Source: Neelides folsomi
Lineage: Eukaryota > Arthropoda > Collembola > Neelipleona > Neelidae
DNA length: 64,000 nt
Assembly: GCA_034687125.1 (NCBI GenBank)
Contig: JAQGBZ010000010.1
Coordinates: 1-64,000 of the forward strand
Direction of reading: 5' to 3'
Shown here: piece by piece, positions 35,496 through 54,200 of the stretch
Layout: every line of letters starts with the position of its first letter
How positions within the stretch are numbered: the first letter of the stretch is position 1
The notes under the pieces: model-generated
The model's database searches: none
Told to the model about the DNA's origin: nothing
What the model saw: the letters and a program-made list of their open reading frames with translations, nothing else
Translations under genes and position numbers: made by a program

Positions 35496-38400
35496 CTATT
35501 CTTTCGTAATTGTGGGCATAGAAGTAAAAAGAAGATTTTTTACATGAAGGAACGATCTTCCTTTTGACACCACAAAGTATTCCCCAAGTACTTCTTTAAG
35601 GAACAATTTATGATCTGCAAGGACGTGAAGAAGGGCGACGACAAATATATGGAAGCTCATATCTTTGGAAGCAGTTTCATTCAAGACATTCCTCAGTCGA
35701 GATAAAAGATCAGTAATGTTGATCTGCATTTCTCCATCCATTGTGGGCTCTCCGTCTTTCTGAGGAATCAAATAAAGAGTAGATTATTTAAATCCCTATC
35801 AATCTATGTATGGTTTAATAATTTTTATATGTTTAAACACCAAGCCACAATCCGCGACTAGCACTTAATGTTAATTTAGAGTAAACTTCCAATATTAATT
35901 ATAATTTGTTTATAGATCTCATCATTACAAATTATATTTAATAGAGGTCGTAGGAGTAAAGTACACCAAACTTTAAAAAATTGCCATTAAAATAGATAGC
36001 CTTTGCAGACTGCCTCGTTGAAGGAATATTATTGTTACAACTTCAAATTACATCTAATTTGAGACGACATTGCAGCAATCTATAAATCTTCATTACGATA
36101 TCTTTCATATTAATATTTTTGGGCGGTTGAATTTTGCTCATCAGTTCGCTGAACTAAATGTCAAATTTAATAATTAATCATCTTTTCAAACTATCAATAG
36201 CTTTAAGGCAAAAAAAAATTGAAAATGAAATCTTAAATACCACTTGGCCACCCAAAGTCCCATTCGGATCTTGAGAACCCATCCCTATAAAAAATAACCA
36301 AGTATTTTAATCGTACCATTTACATACGTATAATAACTACTTTTATAATAATGAGTTAAATGTGTGTTGTTAATTTATCTTTCAATTACAATCATCAGGT
36401 CCCGTATTGAATTTTCCTAAGCCGACAAATGAATTCTGGAAAATAATATATTTCTTCAATTTTAGAAATTTGATAATATTATAATTTTACTAATAATTAT
36501 CAACGTACATTCGCTTCGAAATAATTATCCCGGATATTTTCGCCTTCTGCCAGGTCTTCATCAATGAAGCCTTCGTGAGATTCAAATCCTTCTTGAGAAT
36601 CTTCCATTGCGATCACTCTCCGCTGAATGTGGCAATTATCATTTGAAAAGAAAAATCTAAATAAGTAACAATACGTTAGTTAAATTATAACAATATTTAA
36701 ATTAAATCCCATGTTAAAAGTAATCTTTATGATATCAAGGATAAGTAATTAAATTGCTATTAAACTTGCTTGTAATCTTCAGCCCAAGGGTCATTTTCGA
36801 ATTCAGAAGAGTTGAAAATAATATTTCCTATGATCGACCCATGAACTTGAACTTTCTCATCTGGATCTTCTAATTCAACCTCCATGCTATCGTCCAAGGC
36901 ACTTGTGGGCAAACATGGACCGATTAAGTGTGAGAAATATTTGTTGATTTCGGCCACCGCTTTCTCTTTCATCGGGCTTGAGTTTAAAGCGTGTTCTTGA
37001 CTAACATCGAAAATGCTAAATCGCAAATCCAAATCGTTGTATTTTTCAAGAGAGATGTCAAGTTGCTTCAATTTCCTTCTTCGTTCCTTTTTGTCAACAA
37101 TATGACCTAAAAATCGATATCAAAGGTTACTATTTATTTTCTGGTTTTCTGTAATCGCTTGTAACTTATTTTATAGAGAATTTAACTCTACCTCTCTCTC
37201 GATGATGTTCCTTGAATATGCCTGTCCAAGAGCCCAATGCTGAGGCTCCATGTGAATTAAAATAGTCGACAACTTGATCAAGAGATGAAACATTTCGAAT
37301 GTCGACAAGAGCTGAACCATTCATTTGAATTGCTGAATCATCTAAGTGCGAATGACCATTTGACGTTCCATCGTTCTCTCTAAATTCTGAATCAGTTGGA
37401 TCCAATTCTATTAAATAAATATTCATTACTTTTGCTATAATAAAATGTACAATCATAATGATATCTCAAAACTTAAATACATAACAGTTATTATATCTTA
37501 TTTAGTTCAAAGGTAATAAGTCATTGAAAGAATATTTTACCTGGTACATTGTAAGCTTCATGAGCAAGGTCTTCGTTAAAAACAACGGCCGGGTCCGGTT
37601 CAGGTAAGATGCTTACACCCGATACTTCATAATTCTGAATTTCGAAGCCTGGCTCCAAACCCTTCAGTCAAAAAATATAATTATGAATTTCATTTTAATA
37701 ATAATTTTAATAATAATTTTAATAATAATTTTATTTAAGCATTGCCCAAATATCATGTTTTTCCGAGTCCCAATCGATAGCTCTTCTGAATGGCAGAAAT
37801 GGAATACTCGAAACATCTTCGTCTATAATTGAGGACATTTGAATATTCAATATTGAGCACAGTAAAATTCAATTCATTATGAAATTAGGTAAGATAAATG
37901 TTTATCAAATATTCATTGATTGTTGAAAAAACTTACAATTGATGAGAGCTCTTGGCAATTCGAGCAACGCATTATCGTCCAAATTTTCTTTAGCCTTCAA
38001 ACTCATGAACTCTCTAAATAAGAATATAATATACATTTGTCCAATTAAGAAAAGGGATATAAGATAAAAAATAATTTTAGTTAAATTCAGTTTATGTCAG
38101 TCTTACCCATTAAAATCAAAGTCTCGATTCTCTTTAATTGATGTAGTAAATTTTTCTTTTAACTTTTCTCTCCTGACTTGATAACTTGCTGATTGATTGT
38201 CAAATTTGTTTGCAATTTGACTCAAATTATCTTTCTCGACCACAAACTTCCCCTTTTTCTAAACAAAAGCAACCACAAATACAAAATAATGAGAAGTATG
38301 TTATCAATTTCTTTCCTCACCAGGACTCTTTTTTGACGGCGACCAATTTCCCGTTGCAAAGTTGTATTAAGAGGTTGTTCTGCAGGTTCATCGTCATCAG

Positions 38401-39511
38401 AATTCAACTCCTCGGCCAATTGTAACTCTCTGACTCTTTCCTTATTTCTTCCAATAATTGCAGCCAGTTTGAGCACATGCTGATGGGTATTTACCACTTG
38501 GCAAGTGAAGATTTTTGTAGAAGCGGCAAGCATATGCCCTGCTTTCTATTATTTTCACACAAAAACAATTAAAATCCATGTTCCGTTTTAAAAAATACAA
38601 ATAAAAACACGGACTAGAAATTGTAATTAATTGTTGGATTTTATTTACCGTTAGATCCGACTTATCAAAGATTTTTGATCGAATAAGTGAATCAATAACA
38701 TCGGCAAGTTTGAGATTGAAAGCATTTTGCACTGTAATTCCCTAAAACCAATGAAAGACAAAATATTATAACAGAATTATTAATTCATATTTAAAGGTAA
38801 ATTAAAGTCGTACATTTTTTGTGTATAAAGATATGCAATCATTGTAAATGCGAGAAAGATCATCAGTTCCTATGTGGTTGGAATTATAAGCGATGGTCGA
38901 ACAGACGCTAGTGGCTGAAGAAACACGATTCCGAATCTTTTTCCTCTTAACGCTGCTTACAGCACTCTACACAACAAAAATATAGAAATGACATAAATTA
39001 TGTAATTAACATAACTAATATAATTTACTCTCACCATCAGTCTTAATTAATATTTCGCCAACATATTATCCTAATATTATTGACAGTTAATTTAAGATAA
39101 TTTAATATTTCATACACTCATTGAAACATCCGACATATCATCTTCAATTGAACCAACTGAATTCTGATTATCGTCAATACTCAGCCTTCGTCTCTTCTTT
39201 GATGGATTAGTTGGAGTCTTAAATTCATGAGATTGAGGAGGAATCCAACCTGGCTCCGGCTTAATAAAAACATCATCAAAGGATTCCTATTTGCAAAAAT
39301 GTAATTTCATGATTTTTATAATGTACTACATTAGAGATTTATATTATAGGTATTACAGTAATATGGTAGAGTAGAAATAATTATTGTTAAAAAATTCAAA
39401 TACCCCATTTGGAGTCCTAAGCTTTGAATTCGAAACAGTGGCAGATGAAGAAAAGCTCGAATCCCCCGTGTTATTCCCACCCTCAGTTCCACTTATTGTG
39501 TCGTCTCCCAT
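35496..39511 (-). CDS. NCAPH: Condensin complex subunit 2 (kleisin, Barren)
   Basis: Kleisin-gamma subunit bridging SMC2/SMC4 in condensin I. Sixteen exons (minus): 39511-39404, 39286-39116, 38966-38814, 38741-38649, 38545-38321, 38258-38107, 38013-37937, 37822-37746, 37661-37541, 37407-37192, 37106-36766, 36622-36509, 36435-36390, 36284-36241, 36153-36052, 35759-35496; 767 residues (human 741). N-terminal SMC-binding part: QNAFNLKLADVIDSLI and ASTKIFTCQVVNTHQHVLKL, matching NAFGLHLIDYM and ASTKIYAVRVDAVH of human. Then IDWDSEKHD (as TQWDSETHN). The C-terminal winged-helix part: NINMKDIVMKIYRLL and HIFVVALLHVLADHKLFL (as PLAFACLLHLANEKNL). The exon 8 donor appears to be GC rather than GT. The middle third is weakly conserved, so its small exons are less certain. 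Confidence 0.85.
37693..37732. repeat. 12-bp tandem repeat in NCAPH intron
   Basis: Three units of ttttaataataa, directly beside the exon 8 donor. Confidence 0.8.
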
Positions 39512-40503
39512 TTTAATGGCTTTTGTTGTTCATCCTTAATTAAGATATAAAACTAGGTAGTGAAGCTATCTTAAAAAATAAAATGAATTTAAAGTTCACA
39601 CTTCACAAAAATTAAAAAATACTGATAAACTGACGATGTTATAAAAGTGAGGGAAAGGACCAATTAAAACAAAGGATTTTGTAAATACTCGATCACAATA
39701 CGTAATCATGTCTTACACTTAACTTAAAATGTCTTATCTGGATATTAGAATATTACAATTAATAGATTATTGAAGAAAAAACAAAGGCCCGAAGGCGCTA
39801 ACTCACATGTCCTCGAAAAGTTATGCAAAAATTCTCCATGAATCATAAAGATATATCTGTAATATGATCAAATGATCATGTTGAGAATTGAGATTGAATT
39901 TGAATCACTTCGCAATGTTCGCAAATCGTCTTTGTATTGCAAAGCAAAAAGCAAAAGGTTTTGTGATTGGAATTTAAAACCCTCATCTTCCGCCTTTAAC
40001 ACTTCGGCGCGAATATCAACGAAATCCCGCTAAACCCAGCAGTATTCCTTCCCTTGACTTTTCCTTGATCCGTTGTTCATTGTTCCTTTCTTTTCTGTTC
40101 TTTCACTTTTTTCCTCTTCTATACATAAATATAATAAATATATCATTTACATATTGCAATGACTAATAGCATATTGTAGGAATAAATAATTCTAGGTATT
40201 TCTTTATGGCTATCTTATTTTAACGACTTTATCTTTAATTTTATTTATTGTTCTTTATCTTTTCTCTGAGATATTTTATACAATGTTAAACAAACCTATC
40301 TTTTATGAACACTGACTTTTACATATGGAGCAGACATAAATCTAAAATAGTTTTGCACGGAATCATGCACGGAATCGAGAATCGATTAAATAAATACAGA
40401 GTATAATTGATTAAAGTTTAGACCAGTTTCACATAAATACAGAAGATAGTTCATTAAATTATTCATTCTAAGTCATTAGTATAAGTGTTAACTAAAGTAA
40501 AAT
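39512..40503. promoter_or_regulatory. Shared upstream region of NCAPH and RECQL4
   Basis: About 990 bases between divergent start codons of two chromosome-cycle genes. No TATA box recognised. A GC-richer patch with ttcggcgcgaatatc near 40003-40018 contains ggcgcgaa-type sequence that resembles an E2F/DP site, fitting cell-cycle control of both genes; this is inference from a short motif. Confidence 0.45.
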
Positions 40504-45778
<5,275 letters not shown>

Positions 45779-47295
45779 TTTAATATCATCATTTCTCTCA
45801 TTGTATAATTTATTATTGTAATTAAGTTCGGAGATAATAACTGTAATGGTTTTAATTTTAAGTATGTAAATAGTGTGTAGTATATCGCATGCAACTGTGA
45901 TGTAATGCATTTTCTCGAAGCAATAAGTATAATGTTTAAATTAATTTTAAAGTTTCATGACCTCTATGCTAAATTATTGTATATTAGTGCTTTTTTGTAT
46001 ACAGCAATTATCACCTTTCAATCATTAGAGGTGATACTTAACGCTGTACCCTAATATGTATTACTCTACTTATAATTTAAGCATTTAACAACGCATGTAA
46101 ATTATTTAAGAATTTAATTCGAATTTTCATTCTTAAGAACTTATATCTAATGCAATATTTTTGTAAATGTCATTCAGAATATTCCGATTTTAATTAATGT
46201 GAAAACAATGTTCAGAATTTCAGACATACTTTTAATTAAGTCTTTTTACGAAATTGACTATTATTTAAGCTAGAGGAACTTATCAAACATCAAACCTGCG
46301 TAGGTGTAAAACTTTTGACTACGCGTTTACACCATTATTATTCAGAAAATAAAATTTAAATGAAACAAGAATCTTTTCTTTATTAAGCCAACGCAAATCA
46401 AGCATCATCTTCTTTACTTATACAAACTATCAATTAAAGTTATGTTATATTTAATCTATAGTTAGGCATCATACAAACAGTACACACCTTAAATGTACCA
46501 CATATGTATATTAATTAATACCTAAATACATATCTAGAAAGGCTACAGACACACTACACCTATTCACCTATGCTATGCCTATACCTCAGTACACCTAAGT
46601 CCTCAAATATGAAAGTGTATTCCAAGAAACAATGTGAGATAGTTGGAACGATGCTAATATTTCATCAAAAATTGTGACAGCGATTTCATATCCAAACTCT
46701 GATATTGATATTATAAAAGAATTTGTTAAGTTAAGGCTAAAAATTAGAGTAAAATGTTTAAATAAAACAAAAATTCCTTATGTAAACTCCAAAAAAGCAA
46801 AACATTTTTTGGCAAGTAAAACAATAAAATCATAAATTATTGAATTTAACTTGTGTTTCATTTAGCTTAAGCAATTTTAATGATATTTAAATTAAAATAT
46901 AAACCATTTATGTCTTTGTTTACGTTTGAGAGAGATGGGAGGATGGAAGGGAGTATGGGCGCGTTACGTGGTACACTGTGAAAACTCTTATTTCCCAACC
47001 TTTATACAGGACCTTGGCCTATACTATACACCGTTGAAGGGCGAATTGAAATAATGGCAGTGTCAGAATACTATCGTGTAATCCTTCCCCTCTGCCTTTA
47101 AAGATCCACGCTTTCGACTCGAGTTCAGATTCAGAATTCAGAATTCATTTCTCTACTTTTTGACTGCTTTCTCATCGCATCGCAGTTAGTTAATTCCTCT
47201 TACGATTTTTAAAGTGGGACATAGAGTTTACGGTGTTGGAATTTGGAAAAGCTGTTCCTTCTCAGCCATCGGCTATTCGAATTGATTAATATAAA
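45779..47295. other. Intergenic; BRIX1 promoter at right
   Basis: 1.5 kb. The left two thirds are AT-rich with no feature. A GC-richer section from about 46920 to 47295 should hold the BRIX1 promoter and leader (gttacgtgg near 46964 and cagattcagaattcagaatt duplicated hexamers near 47130). No TATA box recognised. Confidence 0.45.
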
Positions 47296-48770
47296 ATGGT
47301 GAAAGTCAAAATTGGTAAAAGGGGTTTTGTACCTTCAGAATATGTCAGCAAAGAGCTTAATTCAATTAAAAAACGCACAACAAGGAAGGAAGCTGTCGCC
47401 GCTGCGGCTGCAGCTGCTGATGCACTTAAAGCTCAAAAAATTCAAGATGGTCAAGTTATCTTGCCCGAAACGAGAAGGTCTGATGACCTTCCAATCAAAA
47501 GAGTTAGGAACTTTTATATTTTATAATACATAAATGAGGCATATTCATATTTTCTAATATAATATATAGCGAGAATTTTAAAGCTAAATAATAAATATTT
47601 TGTGTCTTCAGGGTCGTTGGCGAAACAAACAAAGGGTTCTGATTTTTGGGACTCGTGGGATTATTTTTCGTGGAAGGCATATCATGGAGAATCTAAGAAG
47701 GCTTATGCCGCATTCCAAAAAGGAAGCTAAAATGGACAAAAGAGACAATTTTTATGCCGTTAACGAGGTTTAAAATTGATCTATGATCTTGTTGTAATTG
47801 TCTAATTAATGGCAATATGTTCTTCTAATAAAGTTTATTTTTATAGATTTGTGAAATGAAGAACTGCAACAAATGCTTATTCTTTGAGGGACGAAGACAA
47901 GGAGATATATACATGTGGCTTTCGATTCCTGATGAAGGCCCTTCTTTTAAGTTTCTTATGGAAAATGGTTAAATAATATACATATTTTCACCTATTGTAA
48001 TTCTATATTATTAAAAACTCAATGTTAAATAAAATTTTTAATATTTATTTTAGTATCGACAATGGAGGAGTTGAAATTCACCGGAAATTGTCTCAAGGGT
48101 TCAAGGGCCATTCTTTCATTTGACCCAACTTTTGATACTGAGCCCCATTATCAACTCATGAAAGAAGCGTTTGTTCAAGTTTTTGGAAGTCCTTATCATC
48201 ACCCTAAAAGCCAACCTTTTATTGACCATGTTTTCACCTTTACCATTTTGGACAACAGAATTTGGTTTAGAAATTTCCAAATTATTGAAGAAGACGGATC
48301 ACTTGTTGAAATTGGTAATTCACAGTATAAAATGATTTATTTTTGGCAATGATTTATAAATTGTACATACTTATCTCTTTATCTTCTTATTTTTAATTGA
48401 ATATTTGATATCATAGGACCAAGATTCACTTTGAATCCGATCAGGATATTTGCTGGAAGTTTCAACGGAACAACTCTTTGGAACAATATACATTACAAGT
48501 CTCCAGTAAAAGTAATCATTTGAATTTTTAATTATCTACTATCTTAAGGCTTAACTTTAAAAATGATATTATTCAAAATGAAATCTTGCTTAAATCCATT
48601 ATTACTTTTAGTACCGTTCTGAACTCAGAAAAGCAACAGCTGGGAAATATCTCAACAAAGTCCAACAGAAGATTGAGTACGCCAAAAGTAAACCCAAGAA
48701 TTCTTATAAACTTGACAAAACAGATGAAATATTTCAAATTGATCCTGAAACTATGAATAATGGAGATTAA
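47296..48770 (+). CDS. BRIX1: Ribosome biogenesis protein BRX1 homologue
   Basis: Nucleolar Brix-domain protein needed for 60S subunit assembly. Exons 47296-47502, 47612-47767, 47848-47968, 48054-48314, 48417-48511, 48612-48770; 332 residues. The Brix domain starts at GRWRNKQRVLIFGTRGI and contains RHIMENLRRLMPHSKKEAKMD, CNKCLFFEGRRQGDIYMWLS, TGNCLKGSRAILSFD, HVFTFTILDNRIWFRNFQI and GPRFTLNPIRIFAGSFNG, the standard BRX1 order. A Lys-rich C-terminal tail follows. The N-terminus has an Ala run (AVAAAAAAADAL). An AATAAA signal lies at 48846-48851. Confidence 0.95.
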
Positions 48771-48845
48771 TTTCTATTTCCGTTTACTATTATATTTCTT
48801 ATTTTGTTTTACTCTTTACTTTCATTTTTAAACTTTGATGAATTT

Positions 48846-48851
48846 AATAAA
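48846..48851 (+). terminator. Polyadenylation signal of BRIX1
   Basis: AATAAA about 76 bases after the stop codon. Confidence 0.5.
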
Positions 48852-49119
48852 AATCTTATTTACTCTTTAATGTTTGATATTTTCATAAGACGTACGGCAA
48901 TTAGAATTGTATGGCGGGTTTAAGCATTTTATGGGTTAATACTATATGAATTAAATAATTTCAAAACGTTAAATTGGATCATTGATAATTTTATTGCTAC
49001 GTCAAATACTGTAATTTATCATATTTTAATAAAGAATTTACAAGTATCCCATTATAATTCAAATATTATCAAACATTAGTAAGAATTTTTATTAGTTTTT
49101 AGCAAAATGTTTTATTATA

Positions 49120-50084
49120 TTAGGCACAGATTACAGATTTTTTAGTTTTAGTTGGGTTTTTAGCTTGGATTTTAAGATTTTTAATCGGCTCAGATCTTGC
49201 CCTCAAAGAAATCAGATTTTCAACAACTTCTTCAGTATTTGATTCTTGTTTTTCGACTTCTATTTTACTTGGTTCAGCGGGTTTCCCTTCATCGACAGCG
49301 ACATCGATTGTTTCTTCTTCGTCTGTGTTTGGTTTCAATTCTTCGGGTTTCTCAACATCTTTTATTGGTTCTGGTTCTTCTGGTGTAGTTTCTACTTTGC
49401 TTGATGTTTGAAGATTCTCCGAGACTTTTTTCGCATTATCAACTTTATTCTTAGCAATTTTAACTTGCAATTCAGCAATTTCTTCCAAACATCCAGCACG
49501 GATTGGCCAATCACACGATTGGGCTGTGATATTAAAATGCAGGGACTCGGGGCAGTCTTCAAATAAAAAACATTAATTGCAAATTAACAGAGAATCAATT
49601 ATTGTGTGCTAGATATTTTCTCAAAGATTATAGCATATTAAATAATTAATTTGATGATCTTACTAAGTTTAATTGGTCTTCCCCATTCACACCGACAGTA
49701 CGTAGCTAAAAATTAAAAAAATATGTAATATATTGGCATATTATATTTTACATAAAAAACCATACGTTTGAAATTTTAAAATTCATATTTGCTCCATTTA
49801 TAAAACTTACTGCACTCTTCAGGATTCAACATATATTTTCCATGCTCGCTCTGGCAATCGACTGAGGTTTCGTCACAATACTGAACTTTGTATTCATCTT
49901 CCTCAACTACAGCTTCTTCATAAGATTGATCAACTTCGTATTCTTCATATGCATATGACTGTTTGACATCTTTCTTTCCAGTGGGGTTTGTTCTTCTTTT
50001 TGTATCCTTTCTCCCTTGATTCAAACTTGCTGATTCAACATAAAGGACGCAGAACAGAATAAAAAAGAGAATTTTGTAATCCAT
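49120..50084 (-). CDS. Secreted chitin-binding (CBM14/peritrophin-A) protein
   Basis: Exons (minus): 50084-49811, 49705-49664, 49556-49120; 250 residues. Residues 1-20 form a signal peptide (hydrophobic ILFFILFCVLYV, then Glu-Ser-Ala). Residues 20-65 are charged. One CBM14 domain covers about residues 70-130, with YC, DC, EEC, YCRC, NCPESLHFN and SCDWPIRAGC: the CP.x.L.FN...CDWP..AGC pattern is diagnostic. The last 115 residues form a Glu/Lys/Pro-rich acidic tail with no Cys and few aromatics, probably extended. It likely binds chitin in cuticle or gut lining. The 42-base middle exon falls inside the CBM14 domain. AATAAA lies immediately after the stop (49116-49111). Confidence 0.85.
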
Positions 50085-51247
50085 TTTCCTATTGAATTAA
50101 AATATCGAAAATGATACAGAGAAACCTTAATGATATTTAATAGCTTTTGTTAAATACTCTAGCTCTAACTTTTCTAACTCACCCAATATGAGCAATAAGA
50201 GGACTGACCGCTTGAAATCTCTAACTTCCCTTTATAACAAAGGGAATTTTAATTTTAACTTTGTTCGGTACTTTCGGTTTTTCCTGAATATACCTATCTA
50301 AAATATCTATATTCCAATATGTATAGTATATTAAATGTATTCATACCAAGAAAATTTCCACTCAATCAATAAAATTTCTAAACATAATTATGTATAGTTA
50401 ACACTGCGGCTCATATAAGTATAGCATATTAGAACAAAATGAACTTCAAGGGTTGAAATGGAAAGGAAAAGGACTCACTTTGATATATTTCTTATATAGA
50501 AAGAAAAATATACCGTTCGAAAGTGATTTGGGTTTGGGTTGTAAGGTAAATAAGAAGGCTTTCTTTCTGTAACTTTTGTATAGACCAAATATATTATAAA
50601 CCAAAGAATGGACAATATGAAAATATGTATGAACCTAATGCAGAAACTTTCTCAAATAAATGTTGTTGAACTTGAACTTCTAAATGTACAAAACCCTAAT
50701 TGATGAACCCAAGGTCCCAAAATACACTCTTCCGTTATTCTGAAAATAATCGGTCATGAACTTGTGCTGATTGAACCCGAATATAGCTACAAATACCAGA
50801 TTTGAACATTACTACCTTATACAATAAGTACCGATTCATTAAAACTTTTAAAGGAAAAGAAGCAATTTTTGTAAAAATATTTCCATAATATGGAAAATAA
50901 CTTATGAATAGAAGTGCTATAATAAAATTATTTGTAAATTGTAATTAATATAACTATTGTTTTGAATGATATGAATTACATATTATATCATTATCATTAA
51001 GAATCCACGTCCAAAAAAAGAGACGCTATGTTTAATTGAACGTTTCTTTAGATATGATGGGAATCTTTGGGGTGAATGTATCAAAAGGAATTTTATAGGA
51101 GCCACAATGAGGCTAAATGGATTAATGTTTAACGTTGGCGCTAAGCTCGGAAACTTCCTCGACAAGAACAAATTATTAATTTAAATACTAATTATGTCAA
51201 CATTTGCAAAATAATTTTATTATATCTGTGATGTTAAGAATTAGGTA
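50085..51247. promoter_or_regulatory. Shared upstream region of the CBM14 gene and TRAPPC8
   Basis: 1.16 kb between divergent starts. The right 280 bases (near 50990-51180) are slightly GC richer and probably transcribed as leader. No TATA box recognised and no gene seen. Confidence 0.4.
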
Positions 51248-54200
51248 ATGGGTGAGTGGGAGGGGGGTGAAATTAGTGGACGAAGAGTCGTCCAGTCAGC
51301 AATTTGTCCTCGTGTCGGAATCCTCCCATCACCCGCTGCACGAAATGCTGCTACCCGGAATTCCCTCACTCTGAAACAGATTTTGTCACCTTTTGCCACA
51401 CTAACCACCGATGGTAATCAGCATTATTCACACATTAAATTCACAAATTTCATATTCTAACTTTTAACTTAATTTCTAGTATCGTGGCAAGAACCCACCG
51501 GACAAGCAATATCTCCAAAAGGCCTTCGCATTTCTCTGGTCGACATCACCAGTTGGAAAGGACCAGCTGGAGAAGGAGCTCGTTCTAAAAGACAACTTTT
51601 AAATGTCGTTGCCTCCAGACCACCACCGCTTATTTTTGACGATTCGGAAGCCATCGGAGTTAAAACATACAAATTGGGAGGCAAGGTCGCTTCATCTCCA
51701 AAATACAATGTCTCTGTACCAAGTTTACCATCTTGGTATCTCATCTGGAGAGCTGGATTTCTCGACTATTATTCAGCTGAAGTTTTTGGAACACATGAGT
51801 TTAGCAATCATCTGTCTGCTTGCGTCCTTCTCGTTTCGGTCGATGAGATCGAGAATGTTGAGGAAGTTGCTGCTGTCATTGCCCGACTTGCAAAATGTCA
51901 AAGTGACCATCAAGCCTCAGTTCCTCATACTTGGCTTCTCTCATCCGTACTAAAATATTACGTTCTTATCAGTGAAGGACGAGAAGAACCTGGGAAAGCT
52001 GATCTTATCTATGCTGCATTGAGAACTCTCTACGGGGGAAATTTCTGTCATCTTCTTCGTCTCAATTCTGGTTCTGGTCATGAACCTCCCATTCCAAACT
52101 TTTGGGATCAAAGTCAACAGGAAAATACGAAGGAGTCGGATGAATTGGGAGAATATGAGGAAAATCATAGCCCCGTACCAGTCGATCTTGTTCTTCATCC
52201 TCTCAGTCCTGATGTCGAAATTGCTCCTCCTATTCCCCAAGTTGTGGATGGAGCCCAAACTGGCGGTTTCCTCACTGGAACTGATCTTCAGAACATTCAA
52301 GTTGCCATGAATGAGTTTATTGGAAAGGCTCTCTTTCCATACATTGAGAGACAGGCGAAAGTTTTGTATGATTCCATTGTAAATCGGAGAGGGATGAGCA
52401 AATCGTTTTTCAGTGCCACAAAAAGACTCTTTGGAGGTTCTGGAAAGGCAATTCCTAACTCAGTAATGTAAGTAAAACAAATCATCGTATAATATTAAAT
52501 TACAACTTACTATCGATGTTACATCTGTTATAATATGGGTATTATTTTTTTAAATATAAATAATTATTATTTTGAACATTTAACATTTAAACTTTTTATT
52601 ATAGTTACACATTGGACTCTGCCGAACTTCTTAGTCGAAAACTCGCGGATATCTACTTCCTATTTGGTCATTATAATGGAGCGTACCAAGTTTATCATAG
52701 TTTAAAAAAGGACTTTACTGGAGACGGAGCGTGGGTTCATGCAGCAGGAGCTCTTGAGATGGCTGCGCTATCTCATTTTATGATGGGCCCAGGTGGTCCG
52801 GGCGGCCGTCCGTTTCCACTTCACTATGTCACTGAAGCTATTGGGCATTATGCGGACCTTTGTCGAATGAGCGAAGCGGCAGTTCGGACAGCAATCCTTG
52901 CCACTGAATGTTTAAAAGACCTTGAAGCTCACGGCGATGCAGCAGCCTTATTTATTCGATTGACTGCGGAAGATTGTGATCTTCGAAGTGCACTGTTTCT
53001 CGAACAAGCATCATACTGTTTTCTTAAACTTAATTCTCCGAGGAAATTCGCTCTTCACTCCGTCCTTGCTGGTATGAATTTATTATACTAAAATATTTTA
53101 TAGCATTAAAATATCTTAAATTCAACATAAAATTAATTAATTCGTGATATTTAATTTATATAAAATTTTCACTTTAGGCCATCGTTATTCAAAAGCTGGT
53201 CTTAGGAAACACAGCTTAAACTGTTACCTTCAGGCTGGAGCTATTTACGAAACAAGAGGTTGGCGTTACGCGGAAGATCATGTCTCATTTACTGTCGCCC
53301 GTCATCTGGCTCATTTAGGATTAGATGGTGGAATTGTTGATCGAATTGGGTCTCTTCTTAAAACCCCGACTCCACAACCAATTAACCAACAAGCAATCTT
53401 CTTTAAAGAATTCATCGCTATTATGACTGTAATTGTTACTAAAAAAATTAATTGACTTAATTTTAATTATCGTATCTAATGCTATAAATGTAACGATGTT
53501 TTTTATACTTTTTTAATTGGAATTTTTTAAAGAAATTGTTTGAAGATACAAAGACGATTCGGAACTTTTTCATTCCAAAGGTGCTATGTGAAGAAATGAG
53601 AGTTACAATTGGGAGTTATGGGCTCTCAATTGGAGAATTGGCGCATTTTCCACCTTTACCCGATGAATACAAGTAATAATATTTCGACTATTTTAAAAAA
53701 TATAAGTATTTTAAAAAATTTTAAATTAATTGGTTATTCATTTTTTTACGACTGAGGTTTTACCGAAAGGAGTATGCTTTTGACTGTATGTTTGTGTCAA
53801 ATTTTCTGTCACTATCTCCTCCTAAACGCCTGGACTGAATATCGCATGCAATACATGAATCGATAGTTCTAGGCTATGAGCAGGTCGTAGGGGTATAAAA
53901 GTTTCAAAAATGTTAATGGTTAATTAGTTAACCACAATTAAATCCGAAATCTGGGACCTAATCAAAAAGTTTGAAATATATTTATTTGAAATTCGTGGTG
54001 ATTGTTTACAATAAACGTTGCTGGCCAAAAAAATAAAAAATTGAATTATTGTGAATAAAATTCACAATACAACATTGTTTATCTCAGTAAGGAAAAATAT
54101 TTATAACAGACATATATACCATAAAAGTTAGCTGATATGATAAACAATCATTCGTCCAAAAATCTTTTCTTAAATATAGAGGACTTTAAAGTAAACAATA

